From Proteles cristata cristata (Eukaryota; Chordata; Mammalia; Carnivora; Hyaenidae), in contig JAESUZ010002888.1 in NCBI GenBank assembly GCA_017311185.1, forward strand, positions 868,001 to 932,000: a stretch of 64,000 nucleotides of DNA. The letters run 5' to 3'. The translations under genes were made by a program, and so were the position numbers. The first letter of the stretch is position 1; each line of letters begins with the position of its first letter. Shown here one piece after another: positions 1 to 12,975 of this stretch. A model generated the notes under the pieces. That model worked only from the letters and a program-made list of their open reading frames with translations. It had not been told where the DNA came from and did no database searches.

Positions 1-103
1 CTCATTTTGGGTTTCTGACCACAGCTGTAATATAAGAAATGTGTTGTTTTAAGTCACTATGTTTGTAGGAATTTGTTACAGTAGCAGTAGGAAACTAACC
101 CAC
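1..103 (+). repeat. 3' end of an ancient MaLR-type LTR
   Basis: The run GTTGTTTTAAGTCACTATG followed by TTTGTTACAGTAGCAGTAGG and AAACTAACCC matches the end of MLT1/MST-type LTRs as I remember them. Only the 3' part is in the window. The family is assigned by eye. Confidence 0.5.
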
Positions 104-2879
104 CATGTTATCAAAAAATCCAGAACACCTGAGGGCGTGTTGATCACTTGTTCCACTAGAAATACCAATTTTCCTATGACTTGGAGGTGATTTCAATGTT
201 TTCTTATAGGAACATGTCCTTGGTTAGGCAGACTAAGAAGAAGTGCTTTGTTTTCCTGGAAATATTTCATTACGACACTTTTAAGGTTTTAACACATTTA
301 TCATGGCTTCACACCAAAAATAAAAGAGTAGAAATATTTTCTGTGATTTGGGGAATAATAATCACTTTTCAAATCTCAATCTGAATACATCTAAGACCTT
401 ATATTTACACAAATGACATTCTTTGCTCAAAGGCAACTTATTTTTTTACAGAAAGTAATGTTAAAGGCCTTGATAGTCATTTGAATATAATTATAGCAAT
501 TTTTTTCAGCTGGGAAAATTCCATAGTGTTTATAGATGCCTTATTTGTATGCACACAGAATTGCAATAATAACTTACCAAAGGCAAAGTCCATGACCTGA
601 AGCCCTGGTCACTCTTCAGAGTACATTGACCAATACGTATAAGGCTATATAATTAATATAAGCCTATAGACACCACCTCAGAATGACATATTCCTTGCCT
701 TCACCACCTCAATATACACTTTATAAACACATCCACATTTGTTGATAAAATTGCATATTACTTGTATTTTTAGATTATTTTGCATAAAATATATTGTTCT
801 ACCCACCTGCCAGTATTAAGAAAATCACTTGTCTTATAAAAGTAGCTTGAGAAAAGAGCTCAATTTTGATAATGAGAAGTTTCTTGTTTCATGAGTTAGT
901 ACAGCTCTTTTCGGAAGCCATTCAAAAGCAATTCAATCATTTATAAACATCATCTTCATAATGCTAAAGCTGTTGTTGCTATTTAATTCATTTGAAATCA
1001 CATTGTGATGATAACTGGTTCCTGGCAACTAAAGATTTTTTATACAAAATATGGAACGAGAATTATCCTTTAATGACACAGGTTAATTTTATGTTATATA
1101 AGCTTTGAAATCATTTCAATAAATCATAGGTTTGAAATTGCCTAGTATTCTAAGCCTTTTTGTATTGGAGGTAATGCAATAGACTCCAAGTTCATTGTAT
1201 GAATTCTACTTAGAGAAAAACTTGTTAAATTATACTTCTGTCTGTCTTTAAGCCCGTGTGAGAGATCTGATGGTCTTGAGAAATGTTCGAGTGTTCATAG
1301 TCAGATTTCTTAGTTAGCCCTTAGTGATTGAATAAAGGCCTTATTATCAATGATCACTTTGATCTTCTGTGTCTAGGAATACATTAGTCCCCTTATGCAA
1401 AGTACAAAACTCTGCTAAAAAGGTCAAGCATGCAGAGCATGAATCATTGAGTATCGACGCTGAAAGTGATGTTAGAAATGAACCAATATGAACACACACC
1501 TTCACTTTTACCCATTTAGAAACAAAAATGTATAGAGATTAAGTGACTCTGCAAATGACTGTAGTTAGCATAGGGGAACTAAAAAGCTATGGTTTTTTTG
1601 CTTTCTGATCCTATGTTCATTCCATTACTCCTTTTATTTTCAAATCAATTCAGTTTGATGGATTTGACTCCATATAATCAAACACCATTATGTGTTAGTT
1701 GTTTTGTTGAGTGATGGAGACAGAAAAGTAAGAGATATTATGTACTTAATGGAGAAAGAAATATGTAAATAAACAGATGTATTTATTTGAGATCAATCGG
1801 TGCTTTAATAAAAATAGTGGGGGTCCAAAGAAGAAGAAGAAGTAAGTTCAATTTAGGTGTCAGTGAAAGATTCACTGAAGACTTAATTCCTGAACTGAGT
1901 TCAAAGGAAGGTCAGTTGTTTGTCAGACCAAATGGGAAAATAATATTCCTGGCAGAGAAAAAGAGAAAGAAAATAAGTAAAATCAAGAAAGAGCACATCG
2001 TTTTCTGTGAACTTTCCTGGCCAGCACACTTCCGAAAGTAGGAATTACAGAGCAAAACCCCAAACTTCTCTTGGCCCCTGTGAATCAACTGGTAGGTATT
2101 AAGCGAGTGCCACAAAGTACCTCCCGCTCTGGAGTTAGGAAGAGTGTGCTCTAGGGAAGGCTGTCCCTCCCTTGGCCTGGATATGATGAGGGCATTGTTA
2201 GAGGATTTGAACTTGTGCTTTGTGATTTTGGAGAGGAAGCAAGGAAATGCATTTTTCCCTGGATTGGATGTTGTCAGAAAGTAAGAACTATTCTATGATT
2301 ATCTTAATTTTTTCTAAGAGATAGGTGGAATGAAGTGGGACTAACGTTGTAATTTAAAAAAAAAATAGCAGTGGCTCATGTAGCATGCAGAGATAGATGT
2401 TTTTGTGATTTCTACAGTGTCCTTCTATTTTTCTGTGCTCAGAAATGATTAAGGAATAGCCTTGGTTTTGCTCACTCCATCATAGTCATTTACAGGGACT
2501 TTGGCTGCTGTGGGTGTTCTATGAAGTTGTTTATTGTGAGGAAGAAACAGCATAGCCTTGCCGTGAATGCCAGGTCAGCAACCAGCCGAGAGCTCTCGGG
2601 ACTGCTTCTTTGCTTTCTCGGTAGACATCTTCATCTGTATTTGTTTTTTTTAGTCCTCCCTTGATGGGAATACCTGAAGGCTTTATCACTAAGTATGGTG
2701 TTTGCTGTAATTTTTCATAGATGCTTTTAAGAAAGTTAAGAAAATTGATTTCTATTCTTACTAAGAATTTTTATCACAAAAAGATGTTAAACTAACCCAT
2801 TATGGAACAATGACTGAGTGATGAATAGAGACGCGAGACTCCTATGAAGGCCTAGATGATTATTTCTAATTTGTCCTGT
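104..2879. other. Intergenic, AT-rich, nothing recognised
   Basis: No coding sequence, RNA gene or young repeat is recognisable. Open frames here are short (67-84 codons) and resemble no protein I know. Confidence 0.5.
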
Positions 2880-3345
2880 TTCCCAGGTCTCCCTATCTTC
2901 GAGCTCTTTGCCTTCTAAAGTATCCCCTCCTTTGACATCTTAATCATATTTCTAAAATATAAATCATCACCTTACTTTAAAGCCTATTCAGTAACTCCCC
3001 AGTACTTCCATAATAAATTCTAAAATCCTCTGTGTAAAAATGCCTTCAAGGTAAGATCCCCTTTTTATATCTCTAACTGTATTTCTTGTAATTCTCTCAG
3101 ATATCTTCCAATTTATTTATATCAAAATATTCATTAATTTAATGTTAACTTGTTAATTAATATTAATTAATTCATAATTTAATATTAATTAAACAAATAT
3201 TTGATGGTCACTGATCATTGCCAAGCGGGGTTCTAAATATTATGAATACAGCAGTAAATAAATAAAATAAAATTATAAGCCCTCAGAGATTCTACAATCC
3301 CACAGAGGGAGAGATGAAAAAATAACTCCAATCATATCTTTCTTT
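2880..3345 (+). repeat. L2/MIR-like fossil fragments
   Basis: About 3190-3330 carries the wording of an old LINE2/MIR element (AAACAAATATTTGATGG, then GAATACAGCAGTAAATAAAT). It is preceded by an AT-rich patch of TTAATTAA repeats at about 3135-3195. Strongly diverged; boundaries are approximate. Confidence 0.4.
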
Positions 3346-4673
3346 AATGTTTTTTAAAGCCAATGTAAAAAACTGATGAGTATTGAAGAATGACAATGGT
3401 TTATAATAAGTTTAGTCAGAAAGCCACACTCCAATCGCTGCTATCTTGACTGGGGCATATCATCAGAGCCCATCACACCTTGTCAAATGATTTTTTCTCT
3501 CAACTAAGAAGGAGAGAACTCTAGAAGCAAATTGTTCTTACTTGGAAGGAACAGCAGTAACTTATAGCACTTTACACCAAATCTATGCCAACTCTGACTC
3601 ATTGCTGTCATTTAATCAACAGGAACTTGGATCATCTCATCATTCCACAGGACATCGTACTATATGCTGACATCATGCTTTTTGAACTGGAAAAGGAGGA
3701 AATGTAAATATTCCAGATGCTTTGGTGAGATACAGAAGGTTAAACATAAATCCCTGGAAAATGCAGGAGTCTGTCTCTTCATTCAAGTGTCTGGGGGCAG
3801 AGGGTGGTAAAATGGTCTTCAACGTATCATGATTTCACTTCTTAATGAAGCACATTTCTCTGCATCTTGTAATCTTTCCTGAAAGACCACAGTGTTTAGT
3901 ATTTGGAAACTATGTTTATCACATTTCTGAATGATCTAAAGACTTGTCTGTCAGCCTGTGGAGGAGCCTAGAAAGAAGAGATCTCCAGGAAATAGAGACT
4001 GAAGTTTAAGTAGCTTTTCCATTTCTGGCTCTATGATCCAGCAGCCCCCGTGATATTTAAATACTCTATACATACCATCTATGGAGACTGTAGCTGCTTT
4101 GATAGGAAAATTACAACAAAGCTTCAGAATTCTGGAGCAAATACAACCCATTTTTTGGAAAGTCATTCTCCTTTGAGACACAGTTCCTGTTTTGAACATC
4201 TGATCACTGGACACTGGGAGAAATTAGAAACTGAAAAACTCATTATAAGCTGAGCTTTATGAGATTCCAAATGTAGATTACACATTGTAGCATTTCACAT
4301 TCAATTTGAATGTATTTATTTTTGGAGTATCTCCCAAAAGCCAAAGGAAGTTACATAAACAAGATATTCACACTTCTTCTGGTCCTGCTCTTCCCTCAAC
4401 CCACATCTGAGCCTTCAGGAAAAGTTTCTATGACCAATTTTTATTGGAGAGGAAAAACTTAGAGTATGATTTGCAAATGATTTTGCATGACATTAACTGG
4501 GAGTGGACTTCTATGGCAGTGGAGATACAGAAGATATGAAAAACACTAACAGATTTGAACCGATATTTATAGAATGCTACCCCCAACAATGATAGAAAAT
4601 ATATTCTTCTCAAGTACACATGCAACATTCATCTGGTTAGATTACATGGTAGGTTATTAAAAATATCTCAGCA
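3346..4673. other. Intergenic, nothing recognised
   Basis: Unique-looking AT-rich DNA with no gene, RNA or clear repeat that I can support. Confidence 0.45.
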
Positions 4674-4816
4674 GGGGCACCTAGGTGCTTAGTAGTTTGC
4701 GCAGCCAACTCTTGAGGTTGGCTTAGATCATGATCTCACTGTTTGTGGGTTAAGCACCATGTAAGGCCTCTCTCTCTTTCTCTCGCAAAATAAATAAATA
4801 AACTTAAAAAAAAATT
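4674..4816 (+). repeat. CAN SINE (SINEC), diverged and shortened
   Basis: Starts GGGGCACCTAGGTGCTTAG, keeps GATCATGATCTCACTG and ends CTCTCGCAAAATAAATAAATAAAC plus A-rich tail. The middle of the element (CTGTGCTGAC to CTCAGAGCC) is missing. An older copy than the near-consensus felid SINEs elsewhere in the window. Confidence 0.8.
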
Positions 4817-4841
4817 AAATGGCTAAGACTAAATCTAGCAT

Positions 4842-5048
4842 ATAGTTCTCAACTGGAGGTGGTCTTGTCCCTGCAGGGGCATTTGGCAAATGTTTGGAAA
4901 CATTTTTGTTTTTCACAACTGAGGGTATTTCCAGCATCTAACAGACAGATGCCAGGAAGCTGTTAACTATTCTATGATGCACAGACGGCATCCCACAACA
5001 AAGATTTATCTGTTCTAAAATGTCAATAATGCCAAGGTTGAGAAACCC
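4842..5048 (+). mobile_element. hAT-Charlie-type nonautonomous DNA transposon
   Basis: The ends are inverted (GTTCTCAACT at the left, GTTGAGAAAC at the right) and the body reads CATTTGGCAAATGTTTGGAAAC, the wording of a mammalian MER-series hAT MITE. No coding capacity. Confidence 0.7.
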
Positions 5049-5129
5049 GACCTGGCATAACTTATAAAAGATCTCTACACCAAAATTCTATGAGATCCAA
5101 CTCAGAGAAACTTAAGACCTAAATCAGTT

Positions 5130-6202
5130 GAAAGTTATAATAGCTCATGGATTGTTATGATGAATATTCTCTCTTGGTTAATTTGTAGATTCAATATAAT
5201 TCCTATTAAAGCTTCATCAAGTATTTTTTAAAGAAAGAGACAGGTTTATTTTTAAAGTGTTTAGAATCCTACAGGATCTAAAATAGCTAAAGCAATATTG
5301 AAAAAAAGAGAAAAAAAACCAGAGTCCTTATACCACCTGATTTCAAGGCTATAGTGTCACACTGGCACGCAAACAGATACTTGGAAGAATGGAGTCTAGA
5401 AATAGACCCACGTGTATACAATCAATTGATTTGCAGCTAAGGTGCCAAGTTCACTCAGTGAACAAGATAAGCCTTTTTATTTTTATTTTTTTAATGTTTA
5501 TTTATTTATTTTGAGAGAGAGCAAGAGAGCGCAAGCCAGGGAGGTACAGAGAGAGAGGGAGATAGAGAATCCCAGGCAGATTCTACTGTCAGGGTGGAGC
5601 CCAAAGAGGGGCTCCATCTCACTACCCCAAGATCATGACCAGAGACAAAATCAAAAGTCATATGCTCAACTGACTGAGCCACTCAGGCTCTCCCAAGGAA
5701 AGCCTTTGAAACAAATGTTTCTGTTCTACAGCTAAATATCTGCATGGACCAAACAGAACAAAGCAGACAAAAGTTGTCCCTATCTCACCAAACACGAAAA
5801 TAATTTTGATGGATCATGTACCTAAGCACTAACCAAAATCTTGAAAATCAATTAAGTGAATCTCATAGAAATTTAAACTTCAGACTTCTCAAAAGACACC
5901 TCTAATAGAATGGATAAATAAGCCACAGACTGGGGAAAACTACTTATAACACATGTGACAAAGGATTTGCACCCATAATACATGAAGAAGCCTACAAGTC
6001 AATAGTAAAATGACAAAATGCAATTTTTTAAGTGAGCCAAAGATTTGGACACTTTAACACAAGAGATGTACTAATGCTTAGCAAACACACAAAAGGGCAC
6101 AAATTAAAGCCATAAATGGGATACCATTTAACACCCAGTAGAGTGGCTAAAATGAAGAGGACTAATACCACTGCCTACTGGTAAAGATATGGAGCAAATG
6201 GT
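5130..6202 (+). mobile_element. Old L1 fragment (ORF2 3' part), sense, split by a SINE
   Basis: Contains degraded L1 ORF2 wording in sense orientation, for example the stretches around 5325-5440 (ACCTGATTTCAAGGCTATAG) and 5930-6200 (GGGATACCATTTAACACCCA). Frames are broken by stops and indels. A minus-strand SINE at 5480-5694 interrupts it. Confidence 0.65.
5480..5694 (-). repeat. CAN SINE (SINEC), diverged
   Basis: Reverse-strand SINE: T-rich tail with TTTATTTATTTATTTTGAGAG, then GAGCCACTCAGGCTCTCCC at the head end. Sits inside the L1 fragment at 5130-6202. The open frame across it is SINE-derived and not a gene. Confidence 0.8.
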
Positions 6203-6229
6203 AACAGCACCTTGGACCTCCTTGGAAAG

Positions 6230-6716
6230 CTCTTCCCCTACAATCTCAGGCCATGTGTTTCAGGTGGAGTGGAACACTATGTGTGTAGACTTCACAGGTA
6301 AGGAGAAGATTTGAGTCCGGCCAAGTAAAATCTTGGGAGATAATTATGAAATATTACCTGATCCAAGCTGGCCAACTAAAGGTAGGAAAGTCAGACTTGG
6401 ATCTTTTAATTCTTGAGAAAGCAATGTTGGTTTTTGTATTGGCACTTGAATTGGCACACTGTAAACATGGTACGATTGGTGGTCATGGTGATCATCACCA
6501 TAACAGAACTTTCATGAGAAGAAAGCTACCACAGAATTACATGGAGCCAAGAGGTGGAAAGACAGACCATTTTGGGGCTCAATCCAGCCATACGTGGGCT
6601 TGCTCTAACATTGGATTTTTCGGTTAGGAAAATCAATAATTTTTTCTTTACTTCAAGCCAGTTTGAATCGTATTTTCTTACTTGCAACTAAAAAAGTCTT
6701 GATTAGAACACAAATA
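6230..6716 (+). repeat. MLT1-like LTR fragment
   Basis: The 3' portion (about 6600-6715: TTTTCGGTTAGGAAAATCAA, CTTCAAGCCAGTTTGAATCG, ACTTGCAACTAAAAAAGTC) matches the end of MaLR/ERVL LTRs. The left boundary is uncertain. A 93-codon open frame inside it is a repeat by-product. Confidence 0.5.
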
Positions 6717-6790
6717 AACCACATTCAATTTTTTTCATTGCCAGTAAACAAAACTAATCTAGAATACATGTTAGGATCCATCTGTGTGCC

Positions 6791-6810
6791 ATATATATAT
6801 ATATATATAT
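6791..6810. repeat. (AT)10 microsatellite
   Basis: Ten uninterrupted AT dinucleotides. Confidence 0.95.
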
Positions 6811-7590
6811 TGCAAAACTTGGGAGGCATACTTTTTTTCTGCTTTGTAACTAAAAGATTTCAAAAAGTTTCTTCTAAAAAGATATAAGATATACGATAAT
6901 ATGCTATACCTATTTTAAGCTGACACTTCACTTCTGGGGAAGAAAATCAGTAGTTAAAATGAATGTGACCACTTGATCAAATTACAAAGGAACCAGAAGT
7001 GCCACAAAAAATAAAAATCCATTATCTTAAGTGGTTGGAATAGAGAATAAACAGGAATATGGTGGTGTGTATTACTTTCAGGCAGAAAAACGAAAGCATA
7101 ACCAAGTTATTCTTGCTGCCGGTTGAATGAAATTGCTGGATTTAGAAAAATCTAATTCTATGAAAGTCTGAGAATATATCATATAGAGACAACTCAGAAC
7201 TTTAAGAGGGAATGATCATCAAGAAAATATTTCCTAAAAGCCTGTAATGGTTGTATCTGCCATCTATCATAAAGAAAAATGAGAATTAGGAATGATATTC
7301 AGCATCAAATTTGTCAGTCAACTGTAGTACAAAATCCACAACTTTCAGAACTAAAATATAATGAATAAATATAATCAATGGTGTTATCTTTGGAATACAT
7401 TTTGAAAGCCAAAAACAACAAATTAGGCTGACATTATCATATTAAAACACAGTAATAGTCTTCAGTTCATTATATATTATTCTTATAATAATTTTTTTGC
7501 TTAGGTTCTAAATCAGACATACAGATCTAACTCCAATAATAAGAAAAACATGTTTTCTTCTTTTTTAATTAAGAAAAACATAGTTATTTA
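6811..7590. other. Intergenic, nothing recognised
   Basis: AT-rich DNA without a supported gene or repeat. Confidence 0.45.
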
Positions 7591-7752
7591 TTTTAAGTGC
7601 TTATTTATTTATTTATTTTGAGAGAGTGCAGGAGGGGCAGAGAGGGAGACAGAGAATTCCAAGCACACTCTGCACTGTTATCAGTGTGAGATTGTGACCT
7701 GAGCCAAAACCAAGAGTCAGACACTTGACCCACTGAGCCATGCAGGCACCTC
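7591..7752 (-). repeat. CAN SINE (SINEC), diverged, internally deleted
   Basis: Reverse copy from TTATTTATTTATTTATTTTGAG to GAGCCATGCAGGCACCTC. The segment between the tRNA-like head and the CT-rich region is shortened. Confidence 0.8.
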
Positions 7753-7789
7753 AAGAGAACATCTTTTAATGGATTTTAATAACAAGCTG

Positions 7790-7985
7790 CATTTGTTAAA
7801 AGCTTATTATTATTAAGCACCATGCTCTTTTCTTATCATATTTAATCCTTACAATAGCCCTGTTTTATAGATTTTATTAAGGTAATTGTAAAATTGAGGA
7901 AACTGAGAAATACTAAAGTCAAATAAATACCTGTCATAAGTTACACAACATATGTGAGATTTGGTTTGTCTCACTTCAGATTCCA
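7790..7985 (+). repeat. MIR-like SINE fossil
   Basis: Shows MIR core wording, with AATCCTTACAATAGCCCTG near 7847 and ATTGAGGAAACTGAGAAA near 7895. Old and diverged. Confidence 0.5.
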
Positions 7986-8383
7986 AATACAAGTCAAAAT
8001 AACAGAATATGTCTTTGACATAAATTTAGGCACAATGAACGAAGTAAAAGATCCCCAAATTTAAGGACTACAGAAATAAAAATATACTGAATTAAAGAAA
8101 ACTCAGTTCTCAACTTTCTGCTACTGGCTTTAACTCAGTTTTAACAGATCTCTCTTCAGATGTGTAATCTGCATACATGAAATCTTTAAAAACTCAAGTA
8201 CTGATAATTTTTCTTTTAATTCTGTTGGAAGAAACAAAACTCAATTCCCACTTTAAACATTTCTAAAAATCTAAATTATGGTCTGATTTGAAAATAAAAC
8301 CATCAGATTAGTACAGATCATCTTGGAGACATCTACAACCATAGATTTGGCAATAGATGTGGAGAAGGGTAGACCTTTTCTTT

Positions 8384-8622
8384 CTTTTTTTTTTTTTTAT
8401 AATATTTTTTATTTTTATTTTTATTTTTATTTCTAGGAGAGAGAGAGAGACAGTGTGAGCAGGGGAGGGTCAGAGAGAGAGGGAGTCACAGATTGAAACA
8501 GGCTCCAGGCTCCGAGCTGGCAGTCAGCACAGAGCCCGACGCGGGGCTCGAACCCACGAACCGCGAGATCATGACCTAAGCGAAAGTCGGACGCTTAACC
8601 GACTAAGCCACCCAGGCGCCCC
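8384..8622 (-). repeat. SINEC_Fc, young, with TSD
   Basis: Near-consensus reverse copy ending GCCACCCAGGCGCCCC. Flanked by a 13-bp TSD, AGACCTTTTCTTT, at 8371-8383 and 8623-8635. The head keeps the Pol III B box (GGGGCTCGAACC on this strand). Confidence 0.95.
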
Positions 8623-9113
8623 AGACCTTTTCTTTTTTTATTCATTTCTGTTTATAGCAAAACTTTGAATGTGGTATATTTCTGTTTCCTCCTATTTTAC
8701 ATTCACATTTTACACGACTGTTTTAAAAAGTCAAAGAATGTGATAAACAAATGTAATGAGGATTTTAAGAATGAATTACTTTATTTCCTTTCAGCAGTGT
8801 AGACTATTATTTTTGCTTCCAGTACAGGCACTGTTCATATTCTACGCCTGGATTCTCTCCTCATCCATCTTCATGGTCCGTTCGGTTCAGAGGTGTTAAC
8901 ATAGCCATGTGCATGCTGCCTAGTGCCCAGCAGTGAACAGAGCCATTGTGTTGGAGAGCATCATCTTTGAATATTACACTGGCACAAGTTTCAGAGAAGA
9001 AGAGACATTTTCCGCATGTCTCCCACTGTGATTAATATGTGACTTTCTTCCCAATCTTTTCTTCAAGACACCAAAGTTCCTAGTTTAATTTGCTCATAAA
9101 AAAACATTCTTCT

Positions 9114-9330
9114 GGGGCGTCTGGGTGGCTCAGTCAGTTCGGCATCCGACTTCGGCTCAGGTCATGCTCTCGCAGTTCGTGGGTTCGAGCCCTGCATCAG
9201 GCTCTGTGCTGACATCCAGCTCAGAGCCTGGAGCCTGTTTTGGATTCTGTGTCTCCCTCTCTCTCTGACCCTCCCTTGCTCATGCTCTCTCTGTCTCTCT
9301 CAGAAATAAATAAAACATTAAAAATTTTTT
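9114..9330 (+). repeat. SINEC, moderately diverged
   Basis: GGGGCGTCTGGGTGGCTCAG head, GGTTCGAGCCCTGC B box, CTCAGAAATAAATAAAACAT tail. An imperfect TSD (AAAACATTCT / AAAACATTTT) flanks it. Confidence 0.9.
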
Positions 9331-9829
9331 TTAAAAACATTTTTCTCCTTAAAACTCATCTTAATATTCGTCATTATTTATTTGGACCACAAAATCTCAT
9401 TACTTTAGTTGAAATTTTCCCAAATACAAATTATAAGAATGTGAATAGAATTTTTTTGGGGTGGGACACAATTACTTGCAAATAGTTATTCATGGCACTT
9501 TGATATATTTCAAATCATAGAAAATGAGGGAATTTTTAAAATTTTCTTTTTTTATTTTAATTATTCTTTTTAAAGAAACAAATAGACATATTTTATTGCA
9601 TTATTGCATTTGATAAAAATTATTTTTTTCCTGTGTGCGCAGTGCTGCTAATGCTTTTACCATTGTATTCACTGTAAATTTTTTGACTCCAAAAATTAAA
9701 AAAATTATTTTAATGTCTAATATTTCTAATATACAAAGAATTTTCAATAAAACAAATAACTGAAGGAAGTGAGAAGGAAAAGATAGAAGCAGACAATTCA
9801 CAGAAGATGAAATTCAAACATTAACAGGG

Positions 9830-10112
9830 ATATAAAATGATCTTCGATGTCTCTAGTATTAAGAACAACACAAAATAAAACCATAATCAAGATGCTATTT
9901 TTAACTCATCAAATTGGCAAAATTAAAAGAGTGGAAACATTCCTTGCTGACATTGTTTCAGAAAAACAAGATGGCAACTTACTAAAATTGTTTTAGAAAG
10001 CAATCTGTCAATAACTGTTGCTGTAAAAAGACATACACCCTTTGACTCAAAAATGCCATTGTTTTTGTAATCTCACCTCCAGAAATAAATAAAACAATAC
10101 CTTTATATAAAA
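9830..10112 (+). mobile_element. Old L1 (L1M-type) fragment
   Basis: Sense L1 wording: CATCAAATTGGCAAAATTAA at about 9907, AAAGCAATCTGTCAATAACT at about 9995, then CACCCTTTGACTCAAAAATG. Heavily decayed. Confidence 0.5.
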
Positions 10113-10114
10113 AA

Positions 10115-10120
<6 letters not shown>

Positions 10121-10164
<44 letters not shown>
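10121..10164. repeat. (TA)22 microsatellite
   Basis: 44 bp of perfect TA dinucleotide, directly 3' of the L1 fragment. Probably length-polymorphic. Confidence 0.95.
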
Positions 10165-10169
<5 letters not shown>

Positions 10170-11084
10170 TTTCTTGTAACATGGTAGGACCAGATGGTCT
10201 ATCAAATAGGGAATGCTGAATAAATGATGTTTTACCCATGCTCTGAAGGTGTAAAAAGTGTATCTATATCCACAGACCTGAAGAGGTGTTAAAGTGTACT
10301 GTAACTAAAAAAAAAAAAAGTTTGAGTGTAGCAGGTAAAAAATGGTTCCATTTTAAACAGAACAAAATTTAAAAATTTACATGCGTTATATATCTGAATA
10401 AGAATATCCTTGGAAAGGCCACTGGGGCAAGAAGGGGCTGAAAAAAAATAGAAGGATATGTGTGTGTATATGTATGTGGCTTTAAAGTTGGTTAACACAG
10501 GAGATAAGATCAGAGATGGGTTGAGAAGTATGAGATTATTAATCTTCTTATTGATAAAAGTCTGTATCATTTTTTCTCATTAAAAATAAGTTTACATTAT
10601 CTTTTGTAATTTTAAAATCTAAAAGAGAAAGACTTAAAAAAATGAAGCTAGTGATGCTATAAGGCCAGTGTCAATGCTGAAAAAAATCCGAACACGATCT
10701 GAAGCCATTGTGGGGAGTACAGTATCGTGGCTATGGAGTGAGTCGCACACATACCTCCAGGGGTCTTGTGCTTCTGCTCTATGGGTGGCCACTGCCAAGC
10801 ATTCTGACTTGAAAATTGTGGAATGCTGCATCAGCTCACATCCAGCTGAATCCAGTACGAGTCCTCCTCCCTGAAGAAGAGAGTTTCCCTGTGCTCTGAG
10901 AGGGACTGAGGCATTGGAGAGAGAGAAAATTGATGGAGCAAAGTTGTGAAGCGTTGAGTCAGGAGACGATGCCATCAGACCCTTCCTGAGAGGAAAGCCT
11001 AGAAAGTGGAGGGACAGATCTTATTCATGAATGCAAGTCAAGAAATCTTCAATCTTTATCCTCCAGCAAGAACAGCTGGTGATG
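10165..11084. other. Intergenic, nothing recognised
   Basis: No gene or repeat assigned. Overlapping open frames near 10634-10975 (113 codons minus, 68 plus) match nothing I recognise and look like chance. Confidence 0.4.
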
Positions 11085-11276
11085 ACATAGTGCTTACCTT
11101 TTACTAGACACCGTTCTGAGGACCTTATCCTTTCAACTCATTTAATTCTCCATCAAGCAGAGGAAGTTGTTCCTATTGTTATCTTCAAAGTAGCTGAGAG
11201 ACAGAGAAGTTAATAGTCTATGGTCTCACAGCAAGCAGGTGACAGAGTGGAATTTGAACCCAGATAGTCTGGCTAC
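11085..11276 (+). repeat. MIR element
   Basis: Good MIR wording: TACCTTTTACTAGACACCGT, CTCATTTAATTCTCCATC, then GGTCTCACAGCAAGCAGGTG and GAATTTGAACCCAGATAGTC. Confidence 0.75.
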
Positions 11277-11887
11277 TTAAATTTCTCAACAACAGTTTCA
11301 TATGCTTCCTAGAATATGTCAAATTACTTGATACCTTCAAGTCTAAAAGACTTTCCCTTTGTATGGAATAGTCTTTTCCCCTCATCCAATATTAGCATTT
11401 CCTTTCCCAGTCTCTTCACTGCCTAAGACCCAACACCTGCCATTTTTTATAATACTTACAGCAATGCTATAAAAACATGTTATAGTATTAAATGACATGA
11501 AACTGCCAATTTTTGAACAATTTTGACCTACAAAAGTGGCAGTCTCATGTTTCAATGTAATATGTGCCTCTGTTTGTGAATATTATAGATATATTTTTCC
11601 CACTGAAGAGGAACCTCCCAGTGTCCCAATGCTTTTTAAAAATTTGTTTCTCCAAAGTCTATCAGAGTATCTTCTGCATAGTCTATATTCATTAAACAGA
11701 AAGTAGGCATAAATGAAGCTAAAGAGAAATTCTGAAGCAGAAAGGGAAATGCACAAATAGAAAGGAGATGATAAAGCAAAAGACTCTGAGGGCATGAGAA
11801 CTGAGGGTGCAGAAATCAGTGTATCATTTAGTCAAATTCTTAAGAATTTGAGAATTCTTAAGAAAGGTATAGAAATATACCTTTCTA

Positions 11888-12112
11888 GGGGCACCTGGGT
11901 GGCTTAGTCGGTTAAGCGTCCGACTTTCGCTTGGGTCATGATCTCGCGGTTCGTGGGTTCAAGCCCCGCGTCGGGCTCTATGCTGACTGACAGCTCAGAG
12001 CCTGGAACCTGTTTCAGCCTGTGACTCCCTCTCTCTCTGACCCTCCCCTGCTCACGCTGTCTCTCTCTCTCTCCTAAAAATAAATAAAACATTAAAAAAA
12101 ATTAAAAAAAAA
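11888..12112 (+). repeat. SINEC_Fc, young, with 17-bp TSD
   Basis: Near-consensus copy starting GGGGCACCTGGGTGGCTTAG. Exact TSD AGAAATATACCTTTCTA at 11871-11887 and 12113-12129. The target lies beside an 18-bp perfect palindrome (CAAATTCTTAAGAATTTG, 11833-11850). Confidence 0.95.
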
Positions 12113-12975
12113 AGAAATATACCTTTCTATTGCACCTTTAGGGTTAAAGATACTCTCGTGTCTATTGATTAATTGATATATTTCCTATTTCAGTGTTGAA
12201 GGACACGAATCAAGAAGAAGCAAAAATTCTAACTGAGTGGGAAATATAAAATCTAATTGAAGTCATTCTTTAAAAATGAAAAGTGACGTGAATCAGTCTT
12301 ACGAATGCTTGGAAAGTACACTTAAGATCAAGAGACAATAGTGAAAGGAGAGCTTTCAGTGGAAAGTTTTTAGGATGAAGACAGTACTCAAAGCAGTGTC
12401 CTCTTTTCCTCTGAATACATGGATGGTAGAGAAATAGTCTTTACAAATATTGGATGTGGCTAAAGTAAATAGAAGTCTTAAGATAAATGTAAATGTAAAT
12501 CATCACCAGTAACTATAATCTACTTGTTTTATGAGGGAAGAAATAAATTTTTAAGATTCACTAACAAAGGCAAACTGGAAAGGGTTAGAATGATGATGAC
12601 TAATATTATGGGCATAAATGATGTTTTAGTTCTCAGAATTGTGACTTGTAAATTCTATAATTCGTGAACAAATCCATACAGTATGCCACAGCCTTTGAGT
12701 GGATAACCTGGCCTCTCAGATAACCTGATATGAATACTACCTCCTCACTTCTGCTTTTTTACAAAAACTCAAACATCATTATCACTTATCTCCTTACTAC
12801 CTCAAAGTGTCTATGAAGTTCACCCTTTCTTTCTTAATTCAAAGCCACTGTTTCCTACAGTGTTCTGGACTTACTCTATTTTGGCCTTCATCTTTAAAAA
12901 TTCATAGCATTCTTTCTCCATGGATTTCTAAGCCTGATCCATCCACACCTTGGTCTCCCCTAATCTTAAAAACTT

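Noticed and set aside
10634..10975. 113-codon minus-strand open frame
   Set aside because: No recognisable motif, overlapped by an opposite-strand frame, no promoter or splice signals.
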